From Setomelanomma holmii (Eukaryota; Ascomycota; Dothideomycetes; Pleosporales; Phaeosphaeriaceae): DNA of 64,000 nucleotides. Shown here piece by piece: positions 32,989 through 44,525 of the stretch (position 1 is the first letter of the stretch; each line of letters starts with the position of its first letter). A program made the position numbers and the translations under genes. Location of the stretch: contig ML978164.1 of the NCBI GenBank assembly GCA_010015745.1, positions 254,445 to 318,444 on the forward strand. Direction: 5' to 3'. The notes beneath the pieces are model-generated. The model did no database searches. It saw only the letters and a list, made by a program, of their open reading frames with translations, and was not told where the DNA came from.

Positions 32989-34387
32989 TACGCTCAACGA
33001 TGACCACGCCGAGAGTAAGACTGATGCATATAGGAGGTGCGCTACCTCGAAGTTGCAACGTGCTGTAAGGTTACACGATCAATGCTATGCGGAAAAGGCG
33101 GGGTCTGTCGTCACACGGACCTGACCCGGTCTGAGCAACAAACTGACAAAGTTGGCGAAGACGCCTGGCGATGGAAGAACGTCTAGCCGTCGGCATTAAC
33201 AGCCATGCTGGAGAAGCAGCCTGGTGGTGGTGGCGAACGAAAAGCAGCTCAAGGCTGCAAAAGGTTGGGTGAAGGTACAGCACAGCTGAGACTTGCAGAC
33301 CTCTGTGGCCATTCGCCCAAACGGGGCAGTGCTCCTAAGATCATGGAAGGGGCCTTGGGGTGGCGGCAGGCGCTACTGCCTTGGCGGTGAACGCTAAGCG
33401 CTAGTCGCTGATCGGACGGCAGGACCTGTCACCTTTCACCACAGGATTTCCGAACACCTCATGCAGACAAAGGACGCCCACAGATATTTGGATTTGGTCT
33501 GAGCTACGCCTACATGCCCAATATCTGCCGCAAACAGCTCAGCTCCATCGACGCATCCATTCACGACCCCGGAAGGCTGAGCACACGGCATGCTCTCATG
33601 CAGAATGCATGCCTCGAAACCCAAAAGATGGGTACATACATGAACGTGCGCTCCACACACGGATATTGGAGGTGCGACCTCAAGATATTGTCCTTTGATG
33701 ATAGGCGAGCCCTTGCATACCTGGGCACACAAGGCTTTTGCCTTGGCCGTTCACTGGTCGTATCGCGCCACACAAGTGCCAGGGAGGGACGAAAGCGGCT
33801 GCGCTATGTCCTCGTCGATCTCAAGGATAGACTCACGCAGCCTTGGACACGAATCTTATCTGAAGGCTTTTCGAAATCGAAATTGGCAGATGAGACTCTT
33901 GATAGCATCCGGGGGATTTTCCAGAGATGCTCTCAATTCAACGATATTGATCTTAGCAATGGACATAAGCAGCACGAAACAGCCGTGCCGCGTAGGGTTG
34001 AACAAGACTGAACATGAAGACTAACGTTCTGCTTATCTAAGATGAGGGCGTGCAGATGGCGGTGGCGAGGGCACAGCATATATGCAAGCACGCGTTTCAG
34101 CCCCCAGTTCATCAGGGCGATCTTCTTGTTCTGGGATGAGTCGATGATTGGATCTGGACTGTCTTAGTCGTAACTGGCATTCGAAGCTCAAGTACAGCCC
34201 TCTATCCCCAAATCCACAACGTGTCGACCTCGATCTCTATGAACGCCGATGCCCAAGGACCTCGATTCCTGAGGACATACATCACTACCTGTATTGTTAA
34301 GCAACGCGATCAACTGCAGAATCTGATCAAAATATTCCAACGTAAGTATCAAGCCTACCTTCATCTCTTGGAAATCTTCAGGTCGCC
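32989..34387. other. Intergenic region upstream of the UNC93-like gene
   Basis: About 1.4 kb. Open frames on either strand (for example plus 33514-34011) lack a Met start in good context or any recognisable domain. At about 34340-34384 a GTAAGT...TTCAG pair directly before the next ATG looks like a 5' UTR intron. Confidence 0.4.
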
Positions 34388-36048
34388 ATGAAGGAAGCCG
34401 AGAAAGGGCTCATGGCTACAACTTCGCCATGGAACACTCAGAGCGGCGGACCGCATGAGCCAAACTGGAGCCAAGGATGGAAATACAAGACTTGGAAAAT
34501 TGGTCCGGTAACGCTTCCATGCTATGCATCACCTGAGGCGCAACTCATGCTGGTATCTTTCGTATGCTTTTTGTGTCCTGGTCAGTCTACAACATTCCTT
34601 TTGATCTACTATGCTGACAGGCTCAGGCATGTTCAATGCTCTCAATGGCCTCGGTGGTACAGGACAGCTGGGCAAAGACGAGAACATCTACGCGAGCACC
34701 GCTTCGAACAGTGCGCTCTATGCTACCTTTGCCGTGGTCGGCTTCTTCGCCGGAACTGTGGTCAATGTCCTCGGAATCAGAATCGCCCTTTCGTTCGGTG
34801 GTCTTGGATACTGCGTCTATGTCAGCGCCTTCCTATGCTTCAACCACACCAAAAATCTGGGCTATGTCGTCTTCTCTGGGCTTTTGCTCGGATGCTGCGC
34901 AGGTATTCTCTGGTCTGCTCAGGGCGCTATCATGATGTCATATCCGCACGAGCGTCTCAAAGGCCGGTATATCTCTTGGTTCTGGATCATCTTCAACATG
35001 GGTGCCGTCATCGGTGGTCTTGTAAGTGATATCCCTTCGTACGCGATAGAGGATCGCTGACGCGAACGACAGGTCTCCCTCGGCATGAACAAGGACAACA
35101 AAGAAGATGCTAGCATTACTGATGGCACCTATGTCGGATTTCTTGTTCTGACCTTCCTCGGCGCGTGCTTGTCGTGGACGTTAGTCGATGCCAAACACGT
35201 CGTGCGGCGCGACGGGTCCAGGATCATCCTGATGAAGCATCCAACCTGGAAGACGGAGCTCGTTGGGCTCTGGGAAACCATACGCAGCGACCCATACATC
35301 GTACTCCTTTTCCCGATGTTCTTCGCGTCGAACTGGTTCTACACATATCAATTCAACGACGTCAACCTCGCACGCTTCAATACGCGTACTCGCGCGCTCA
35401 ACAACACACTATACTGGATTGCGCAAATGCTTGGAGCATCCGTCTTCGGTTTCGGGCTCGACTTCCCCAACATCAGGCGGACCACACGAGCGAAAGCAGC
35501 CTGGGTCGTAATGTTTGCGCTCACATGCGCGATCTGGGGTGGCGGCTATGCGTTCCAGAGGCAATACGTGCGCAACGACGACGAGACTGGATACGAAAAC
35601 CTGACCGACTGGAGCCATGACGGCTATGTCGGCCCAATGTTTCTCTACATCTTCTACGGTTTCTACGATGCAGCATGGCAGACTTGTGTCTACTGGTGAG
35701 TGAACTTCGCTGATCTCGGTTACGTTGCTAACCTGACTCAGGTTCATGGGCGCGATCAGCAACAATAGTCGCAAGCTAGCCAACTTCGCAGGCTTCTACA
35801 AAGGCATTCAGTCAGCTGGTGCAGCTATCGTTTGGCGTCTGGATGGATACAAAGTCCCTTACATGAACTTGTTCATCTCGTGCTGGGTGCTTCTGGCGGG
35901 TAGCTTGGTGGTTGCGCTGCCAGTGATGTTGCTGAAGATCAAGGATACAGTCCCTCTGGAGGAGGACCTCAAATTTACTGATGAGACGATCGAGGATGTC
36001 ATGGGTCGGAAGGATAGCTACGACATGCCGGAGTTGAGGCAGGCCTAA
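34388..36048 (+). CDS. UNC93-like MFS membrane protein
   Basis: 505 residues with about 11-12 membrane segments. Exons are 34388-34580, 34627-35021, 35073-35695 and 35742-36048. The motif CFLCPGMFNALNGLGGTGQ spans the first splice. Others are YISWFWIIFNMGAVIGGL and NNTLYWIAQMLGASVFGFGLD, and the last half has ANFAGFYKGIQSAGAAIVW. The tail is acidic. UNC-93 in animals regulates potassium channels or Toll-receptor transport; the fungal proteins have no fixed role. At the first splice two AGs (34620 and 34626) are in frame; I used the second because the first is too close to the CTGAC branch. Confidence 0.88.
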
Positions 36049-36255
36049 GTGCTCGTGTTGAAATGTCGAGAAGTAGGCGTGCTTTGATCCTGGACACATG
36101 CATGCCCCTCTGAAAGATGGCAGCAAAGTCAGATTGTCTCATACGCCCAAGATGGAGGAGTCGTTTGACAGCTGCTAGGACCACTGTCTATTGGTTGATC
36201 AGACGTTTTCTCTGGCTAGGTGAAGAGTGATTGGAACATGTGGGTCCTTGGCTTT

Positions 36256-36281
36256 AACGTGTTTTATAAGCGAGTCGCGCA
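36256..36281 (+). repeat. Left terminal inverted repeat
   Basis: Begins AACGTGTTTTATAAGCGAGT and pairs with 38005-38030. Confidence 0.85.
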
Positions 36282-36348
36282 TACTTGTACAAGCGAGTCG
36301 CGCACCCCACTAACTCTCTTCTCTAACTTACTCTTCCTTCAACCTGCA

Positions 36349-37918
36349 ATGGCTCTATGCTACGTTACTCAAAAGTCTTCAAATGAAGGATATATTCAGC
36401 TTGCAATCTCATCTCTTAATACGCACCAAATTCAAAGTAATTGACGTGCTGCTGCTGCCTTTAACGTTCCTGAATCAATGCTGCGCGACCGATGCGCTGG
36501 GAAGCCTCTACGACGCGATTGCCAGCCCAACTCAAAGAAGCCTACCCAGCCAGAAGAGGAGGTGATTATTAGCTATATACTTGACCTAGATCAACGTGGA
36601 TTTACTCCTACGTTCGACGCTGTACGTGATATGGCTGATAAGCTGCTCGCTGCGCGAGGCGTAGGCCGCGTTGGCGTCCACTGGCTGCGCAAATTTGTCA
36701 AGCGTACAGACAGTCTTACGACGCGTTTTAATTGAGCATACGATAGGCAGAGAGCTCTATGCGAGGATCTTGTACTAATCAGAGGCTGGTTTGAGCTTGT
36801 AGAGCAGACAAAGGCCAAGTATGGCATCTGCAATGAGGATGTCTACAACTTCAACGAGGCTGGCTTTATGATGGGCAAGATCACGACTCAGCTCGTCATA
36901 ACAGGGTCAGAGAGAAGAGGCAGGCCAAAGGCTATCCAGCCAGGAAATCGTGAGTGGGTGACGTTGATTGCTGCAATCAACGCAGCTGGCTGGTCAATCC
37001 TACCGTTCCTCATCTTTGCTGGCTGCTATCATCTGTCTGCCTGGTACAAGGAGACAGATATCCCACACGACTGGGCGATCGCAGTTAGCGACAATGGCTG
37101 GACAACCAACGAGCTAGGAGTTGACTGGCTAAAGCACTTTGATACTCAGACAAAGACTTGTGTTATAGGTGCACGTCGTCTGCTTGTCCTTGACGGCCGC
37201 GAGAGCCACCACTCTCTGGAATTCCAAGAGCTCTGCAAGGAGAACAATATCTACACGCTCTGCATGCCGCCTCACGCGTCACACCTGCTGCAGCCGCTTG
37301 ACGTTGGCTGCTTCTCGTCATTAAATCGCGCGTACAGCCGTGAGATTGAGGCTCTAATCTGCCACCACATTAACCACATTACGAAGCTTTAGTTTCTGCA
37401 AGCGTTCAAGGCAGCCTTTGATCAATCGTTTACGTCAGCCAATATCTGCTCAGCCTTTCGAGGCGCAGGCCTTGTTCCTCTCCAGCCAGACGCTGTTCTG
37501 TCGAAGCTTGACGTGATCTTGAGGATCAATCAACTCTAATACGTGATCGCGTGCCGCGGCATAAGAGCTCATCACCTGCCTCAATTATTGAAGCGATTAA
37601 CCAGCTTAAGAAGGGGGCTGAGGTAATGATGCTCTCAGCTGAGCTAATGCGCAATCGGATTGCCAGCCTTGAGAAGGCTAATGAGGCAGCGTCAAAGCGA
37701 AAGAACCGAAAGAAAAAGCGTATACACAAGCAAGGAGTCTTTAAAAAGGGAGCTGGGGAGGATATACTTGCTCAACGTGAGGCTGATCAGCAGATTGCTC
37801 ATGAAGAGCGTCAAGGAGGAGAGCGATCAGGCCTCAGTCGCCAGGCTCTGGCGCGCTGCACAAGGTGCAGAGAGACTGGCCACAACTCACGTACATGCAA
37901 AAAGGATACTCAACATAC
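36349..37918 (+). pseudogene. Fot1/pogo-like transposase, broken
   Basis: Remains of a DDE_1-superfamily transposase. The N-terminal part has a psq-type helix-turn-helix followed by a CENP-B-type DNA-binding region. The catalytic part includes YNFNEAGFMMGK (first acidic residue), LLVLDGRESHHS (second) and CMPPHASHLLQPLDVGCF. The C-terminus carries a zinc knuckle, CTRCRETGHNSRTC. Damage seen: a frame change near 36440, TGA at 36733, TAG at 37390, TAA near 37537, and a deletion with frame change near 37540. No intact open frame exceeds 175 residues. The element cannot move on its own. Confidence 0.87.
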
Positions 37919-38004
37919 TACTCAATCTACTCTGTTAATATCTATATATTATCTCATAAGGTTGTTGATATATACACCTAGAGAGGTGCGCAAACTTAGT
38001 GGGG

Positions 38005-38030
38005 TGCGTCACTCGCTTATAAAACACGTT
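38005..38030 (-). repeat. Right terminal inverted repeat
   Basis: Reverse complement begins AACGTGTTTTATAAGCGAGT; two mismatches to the left repeat near its inner end. Confidence 0.85.
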
Positions 38031-39559
38031 GTATATGAGGAAACGTCCATGTTACATGAAGTGCTCCTATGATTCTAGAATGATCTAGAAGGACGGAGAA
38101 GTACATCTTTACAGGTCGAATATGGACAGAACCGTGGATTTGGTCACAAATGATACAGAAATTAAGAAAGGGCATCAAGTGATGCTATCGGTGAGACTGA
38201 TGACCGCCCAGTCCGTTATGGCGAGTTGGCCTTCTGGACCGAGACTCAAAATCCACAGGCCTTCATGCGCTTTGGGGCCGTGACAAAGTCCTGGTCATCA
38301 TTGGTGATCCTCAGCCATCATGCATAAACACATTAAATGCTTCCCTACTCTTTCAACATAAGAAAACTGGTTAGAAGCGAAGTTGACATAGGAAATATCC
38401 TGTCCTGGAGTTTTTGAACTTGGAAATCGAAGCGAAATAGTCCGACCTTGGGTGGGTTCCTATGCACTGGCGAGTAGGGACTTGAATGGGCCAAACATGG
38501 CGTGAAGAGTTTGTGGGATCCATTTACACGAGAACATCCTTGTGGAAATTTCGAGTGCGGTAGCAGGTCTCGATTGGAATCAAGAAAGACTAAAAGTCTA
38601 TCAGCCTGCCAGTCGGGTGCCGAAAAGTACGCTCAATATTGAACAGGCTCAAGAATGCCGGCGTAGGGTTCATCGTTGGATGGGAGAAGTCCATTGTAAA
38701 CAAATCAAAGGATGTACATGAAGTTGCGGCTGATACAATGTATACTTCTGACGTGCATGTGCCACTCCAGAACTTACCCGTGATAGATTTGTACTGGAAG
38801 GACAATACCCGCACTGACAACATTGCCAAACAAAAGTGTACGACTTCTTTCTCACTCTGTTGCGCACCCATGACAAATCATCCATTGACACTGAGCAGAC
38901 ATATGGATGAGATGTTGGCTTATGCGCGTCGCTAAGCCAAAGTCAATACGCATCTTACATAGTGCTTGTGTCAGAGCTTACGAGCTATCGTCGGTGGGAA
39001 CATGGCCCTGGGTTCGTCTTGTTGTTCGCATGCTCGAGCGGTTTGATGGCAGTTGCTCACATGCCTCGAACTCTAGCTGCCATGCGGACTGCAACGGCAC
39101 ACATAGCCAAGGAAGATAAGAAATGCAATGACTACGATGAGGCCTGCGTATACGCATAATTCTCGGACTTCCATGCGGTTATGAGGGCTCCTGGCGTTGG
39201 TTGTACGGGGTTTTGTGAGCGGCAATTGCGAACTCGGAGTCTGACGATCTAGAGGTGCAGTGGGTGCAACGGCCACGACAGCTGCTACCTCCTCGGGCAC
39301 TTGAGTCTGTGGACCTGGGATACCACTCGTGTTCACAACTAGACTAAAGTGGTTCGTGTTCGTCAATGGCCGTGAGTTCAGCCGATTGTTTGATATGTTG
39401 TCCAAGTTTTTGCCGGTCTGTGAAGCGTCGAGTGCAAGACTGTCTTTGTATCGTTTGCGTGGGGGCATTCGATAACTGCCCAGGTTGTGCACTTTCTCAA
39501 CCTCCGCCTCCTCTGGTCCTTTGTAGGGCGCCTTCACAAATCACGCTTTCACCGACTCC
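38031..39559. other. Gene-poor stretch after the transposon
   Basis: About 1.5 kb with scattered short frames. One on the minus strand, 39073-39537, ends in a membrane-like helix (YAGLIVVIAFLIFLGYV) and may be the tail of the damaged membrane gene that follows. Nothing else is supported. Confidence 0.35.
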
Positions 39560-40491
39560 CTGTGAAATACTCGAGTTATGGAATGAGGTGAACACCAGTG
39601 GCAAGCGGACTGCAGCTTTGGCGTTGTGGATTCGGTATGCAGAGAGCGGGAGGTGTTTTTGGCGACGGCTGATTGCACAGACAATGCATAAGGTCTCGGG
39701 GTCGCTGCTGCTGCGACGTTCGGGGCCTGCATGTTCTGTCAGTACCTTACCTGGATTTTTGAAGCGAGGGAATAATGAACGTACGGTGAAGATGGCGATC
39801 GTTGTGAAAGAGATCTCGAGTGCGATGAGGAGCGCGAGTAGTTGTCCGTCGCGACAGTTGATGATGCACGAGGAGGACCTCCGCCACGGCCTATAAGTTC
39901 CCCGAGATGATGCGGCGGACCGTTGCAGCGTGGATGGTGCCGATGATGATCAATGCGCCCACGTTCGCAGGCACGCGCTGAAAATTCATGGAGCTTCTTT
40001 ATTGTGTCACAAGAATCTTCCCAAGGTTCCATGCCCAGTCCCGACTTTCGTAGATCTCATGGTCCTGAACTAGGACATACATGCGAGCGGTGATGAATTC
40101 CGATGCGCGCACACCAGGACCAGCTCTCGGGATGGCTAGATTCTATTCCCAACATCAATAGGATAGCTATGACAACGAAGTTTGTATGGGCTGCCATCGT
40201 AACAGTTCGCATCGTGGACCATATGGACCCAGTTCTATCCGAATGGAATCGTGCGGATTTAGTCTGAGTGAGTGTCCATCTCATCTTGACTCGCCTGCGA
40301 TGTGTGTCGTGAGTCTTGCCGAATAGTGTGAATTGCATGGAAAGGTTGATGCAAACATGCCTAGTTCTGTGATCTGACGAAGTTCTGCGGGGTGAAGATT
40401 GTGTAACTTGTATTGCAAAGCTTACATGCTCCATCGTGTAGCATATGGCAGGATCGCTTGCGTCGCAAGTCTGGATGACCTCTTGAGACAC
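39560..40491 (-). pseudogene. Remains of a multi-pass membrane protein gene, family not recognised
   Basis: Protein-like segments occur on the minus strand in more than one frame. Seen in order: an N-terminus SQEVIQTCDASDPAICYTME (40489-40430), a hydrophobic helix (NFVVIAILLMLGI), an amphipathic part with YVLVQDHEIYESRDWAWNL, a TAA, then in the same frame RVPANVGALIIIGTIHAA, a further stop, and in another frame CRDGQLLALLIALEISFTTI. At least three membrane helices are implied. The TAA would need an intron of about 33 nt to be removed, which is too short, so I call it a pseudogene. A real gene with unusual introns is the alternative. Confidence 0.35.
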
Positions 40492-40910
40492 GGGTGTACC
40501 AATCTGAACATGCTATATGTATGTATGTTCTCCCCTGAGGCAACTCGTAACTCACAAAGCATAGGAATCTCACGAACACAGTTGCGCACTGGTCCGTGCA
40601 GGCTTCACCGGTACGGCGTTCTTGCCTTGCACGGCTTTGTATGTTGCAACACCTCGATGTGCGTCGTTGTGAGACAATTAGCAAATGCGCTTGCTCCACG
40701 ACACACTGTTGCCACATTTCATGGCCTTGAGCCAATCCATGTCAACATCAGTTACAAGGCAGATTACAGCCCAAAGCTGCCATTGGTACCTCCATTCACA
40801 ACCTGCGCAAAGAGGGCGTCTCTCAAGAGGCTGAGCGCGCGCCATACCTCCAAATTGACTTCTAATCCATCCGGGTAAAATCTATCAAGCCATTATCGAC
40901 GAAGTTCAAC

Positions 40911-41733
40911 ATGGAGGTCGTAGGGGCTGTCGCCAGCGTGTCCCAGCTTATCGCATATGGCAACTCGACCTTGCTGGTCCTTCATGGCTTATATAAAGAT
41001 CTGCAAAAAGACGCTTCGGTGTGGGAAGAACAGAAGAGCGAGCTCCACGTTTTGCTTCACATCGTCGAAAGACTCAGCTTGCAGCAAACCGGCCACAATA
41101 CGCCCGCATTACCTGGCACTATCCTATCCTTGTTGCTCGACCTTTCCTCAGTCGCTCAAGCTGCACGGGCCTTGGTGACATCTGCGCAAACGCCAGGACT
41201 CTTAGGCGTTCGGTGGGCCGCTATTCGAGTGAATCGGGAACTTCCTGACATACTCAGATCGTTGCAGTCGAAGCGAGAATTGCTGCAGCTTCTTATTAGC
41301 GGAAACAATCTCGAACTCTCCAGAGATATTCGTGACAATATGGCTGATCAAAACAATGGGAAAAACGTATGTACACGTCGCCAGTGAAATATTGACCTCA
41401 GTGCTAACAACGCTCTAGAAGCAGGGGTCCATATCAATGAGCGCGAACCAGAAAGGTAACAACAACGTCAACAGGTCTAATAACGGATGGGGCAAGTTCC
41501 TGGATCGGAAGTTTTCGAACAACTCAAATCCGGAATTCCATACATCTGCCAATAGCGAAGGTCATGGCAACGTTTGTAACTCGAACGGCTATGCGAATCC
41601 CATGTCTGAGTCTGCGAGTCTCGAGTCTCAAAGGATTGCTCAAAATGCGGAAGTGGCCACATCGGAGTCTGAGAAAGACGCTGCGCAGGCTGGTATAACT
41701 TTCGCAGGACAAGGACGTCGACTTGGGGAATGA
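40911..41733 (+). CDS. NLR-type N-terminal domain protein with Asn/Gly-rich repeat tail
   Basis: 256 residues. Exons are 40911-41366 and 41419-41733; the 52-nt intron (GTATGT, CTAAC branch, CTAG) keeps frame. Residues 1-145 form a helical domain starting MEVVGAVASVSQLIAYGNST, like N-terminal domains of fungal STAND/NLR proteins and ankyrin proteins. The rest is polar and Asn/Ser/Gly-rich with two imperfect repeats, SANQKGNNNVNRSNNGW and SANSEGHGNVCNSNGY. Short Asn/Gly-rich repeats at the end of such proteins can be amyloid signalling motifs (HET-s/HRAM or PP types), but these do not match a known motif clearly. No ATPase or effector domain is present. It lies before a broken HET gene. Confidence 0.7.
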
Positions 41734-42529
41734 CTTTGGTGAGATTGTTCACGTAGTAGTATAATACCTCGGCTGGCACTAAAGAGAATGGATACCCGGG
41801 TGTTCGTCCGAGACGTCAATCAGACCCTCTACTTGTTTGGCGTGTATCCTCTACCAATACACGAAGAAGTAGCACAATGAAACTCTAGAATCGTGATACT
41901 AATCGCGATGTAGCTACTTGATATTGTCTCCGTCCTCCTGAACATGGCTCTTTCAGAAAGCCACGCAATAACTGGTTTGCACGAGTACTGTAGATTTTGA
42001 TTACGGAAGGCTGAGGAACTCATCGAGTGGTATAGTAAGCAGTATGTGAATGAGGCTTGGCTGCACCTTTCGGGGGGCCTCGGTCGTTCCAAGGTGGCGG
42101 GCTGACTCGCGACTTCTCAACGTAGGCTCCAGCTTGCTTTCTTCCACACAGCAAAGCGACCAACGTCACTGCGATACCCTCCAAACCGTACCTAATCATC
42201 TGAAACACCTGCATGCGCCAACAAGCTCTTGTTACAGATGCCCACAGTTTATGCGTCCACACGGCCACGGCGCTTGTAGAGCCTATGTCACAAGGCTATC
42301 GATCACGATCAAGCCGTGAAAAGCATCAGAGTCTACTACATTGAGCTCATACCCGGAGAAAATCAACACCAAGCTGTTTTCGTTACCACGCTTTAGTTCA
42401 ATCTACCACGTCTTAGCCCAGACCATCTCTACAATAGCTCCCATCAGTGCGCATGCATTTGCACGCCAATACCCATCCAACAGAAGCTCTTCGAATCCCA
42501 CAACACGTGTCTTATTATGCACACGTGGC
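41734..42529. other. Region between the N-domain gene and the HET pseudogene
   Basis: About 800 bp. The open frame leading into the HET pseudogene begins at 42341 but shows no HET character before about 42580. No gene is supported on the other strand. Confidence 0.4.
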
Positions 42530-44419
42530 ATGTTAAACAGCTCACAGAACAATGATCCGCTCCCACGGGCTCAATATGGAGCATTACCATACAAAGACTC
42601 TTTTCCACTGGTCATGATATGCTCAGACAGCCCAGAGCTAAAGTGCGAGATTGGAACTTTTCATCTCAAGTGTCTTCCCAAATACGAAGCTCTTAGTTCC
42701 TGCTGGGGCACTTCCGATCAGCATACCCGCTTCATATGCAACGGAGACTCGTTACACGTTACCGTAAATTTGAGCATAGTGTTGCGACAGCTTTACCGCC
42801 GTGGCAAGACCTTCGACGCGGAGTAATTCCGGATCGACCAAATATGCATCAACCAAGAAGATTTCGTTGAACGTAATCGACAGGTCCGCGTGATGCGGGT
42901 CATATATCTGAACAGGCACACGGACACGGATCTCGCTGCCGATGCTCGATAAAGATGCTGGACTTGTGGCTTCACTTCTCACGGAAGCATGGAATAGTAG
43001 CAAAACCGCCGACAAAACAACGTTGTTCGACGAACGTAGAAAGAGCCTTGTGATAGGTGGCACGAAGGAGTGGTGTGCGTTCAACAAACTCCTACAGTTG
43101 CCATGGTTCGAAAGATGCTGGATCTTACAAGAAGTTGCCATGTCAAGAAATGATCCTGTGGTTCTCTGTGGTGACCAGGTATTTCAATGGACGAAATTCC
43201 ACAGATCTATCTGTTGGGCCTTGGAACAGCCTGCAGTCGAAATAACAGTCGAGCGTTCGCGTCTTGTACTCAAGATTGCCGTGATAGCAAACACGAGACA
43301 GGTACAGAATACTCCGGTCAGGGATTATGCTTGGGAACCGCAACTTTTACTCCATTACACGAGGAACTTCCGCTCGACTGATCCAAAGGATAAGAGTTTT
43401 ACATTGTCGGGTCTTTCTACATCACCGAAGCCTTGGGACTTACCAAAAGCCCTCGAGACTGACTACGACATAAGCGTTCGAGACCATTATATGAACGTCA
43501 CACGTCACTGCATCGATGAAACCAAAGGCCTGCTGGTATTGTCACAAATTGAAGATAGCGCGATTCAAGCGGCTTCTGAGTCTGACGGCGACTTCTCGTC
43601 CTGGGTTCCTCGGTGGGACCTGCCTTACGAAAGAGGAGAATCTATCACCATTTGGAACATCATCACGGATGCGCAAGGCTACAAGAGAACGCAATGCAGG
43701 ATCAACAATGCCTCCACCGGCAAGACACCAGCTATCAGGCCTCACGGCGAGCCCAACTCTTTCAATCTGCTCGGCATGCGAGTCAGCTCCACAAGCTCCT
43801 GTCTTCCTATTATGTCGACTCATGAATCTTTTAATGAGCTTCAGAGTACATGGAGCGGTGAGTTTTTGCTGAAGGTCTCCAATATGGTCCATGGTTGTAG
43901 CAATCTTCTTCCGCCCATGTCTTTGAATGAGCTTCATCGAGCTTTCTTCATGGTCACGACCAGGGGGGCAAACGGTTGAAGGCGAGAATGCACGTTTTGA
44001 GATATTGGCCCATTTCAGAGCTTTCCTACAGCTTTGCTCCGTGCCTAACTCTCTACGTCAGGAATCCTTTGGTCTCTCGTCGGCACTGCTGGCTCCCATC
44101 AATGTTTCTACCATGATGCCACTCTCCAGGATTCTGAGACCCAAATCCTCGGCGATACGTCATGATGTTACATGAAGTATTCGAGCGCTGCCTCTTCGTC
44201 ACAACTGCAGGACAACTTGGGTTGGGCCCGAGCAGCATGGAGAGAGGCGACTACGTCGTGATTCTGTTCGGAGGCACCGTACAGTACGTTCTAAGGCCTT
44301 TGAATACGGGAAGGTGGCGATACATCGGCGAATGCTATGTTCATGGTATTATGCATGGCGAAGCTTTGCAAGGCGAAAGTGCCGAAGAGCGCAACCATGA
44401 GTGGTTCGAATTGGTCTGA
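42530..44419 (+). pseudogene. HET-domain (heterokaryon incompatibility) gene, broken
   Basis: Clear HET-domain character: LPKYEALSSCWGTSDQHTRF, then FRIDQICINQEDFVERNRQV, then WFERCWILQEVAMSRNDPVV. The C-terminal part has the frequent ending YVVILFGGTVQYVLRP followed by GECYVHGIMHGEA. Damage is seen as TAA at 42824 inside the HET domain, TAA at 42950, a frame change near 42945, TGA at 43977 with a frame change, and another frame change near 44160. None is removed by a plausible intron. In intact members the HET domain triggers cell death on fusion of unlike hyphae. The canonical Tyr of ALSYCWG is Ser here. Confidence 0.82.
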
Positions 44420-44525
44420 CGCTATCTTTCTGCCCGCATTCGGGCAATCCAGACCATACGATAATGATCATTCGGAGCTGAAGAAGGCATCATCGCAGTC
44501 ATGGTACTGCGTGACTGTGAAGGGT

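Larger units (their letters stand above)
36256..38030 (+). mobile_element. Decayed Fot1/pogo-like DDE transposon
   Basis: A 1.78-kb Tc1/mariner-class element, about 200 bp after the UNC93-like gene. The terminal inverted repeats are 36256-36281 and 38005-38030, identical at 24 of 26 positions. A second copy of the inner part (AAGCGAGTCGCGCACCCCACTAA) lies at 36291-36312, so the left end is partly duplicated. A clean TA target duplication is not visible. The body holds a broken transposase. The TIR match is seen; family membership follows from the transposase. Confidence 0.88.

Noticed and set aside
33514..34011. A 165-residue plus-strand frame before the UNC93-like gene
   Set aside because: It shows no family character, and frames on the other strand are equally long.
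38001..38072. Extension of a transposase frame to 38072
   Set aside because: It runs through the right inverted repeat, so the end is outside any real coding sequence.
42341..44419. Reading the HET region as an intact multi-intron gene
   Set aside because: The stop at 42824 lies within the HET core without GT-AG borders around it, and later frame changes also lack splice signals.
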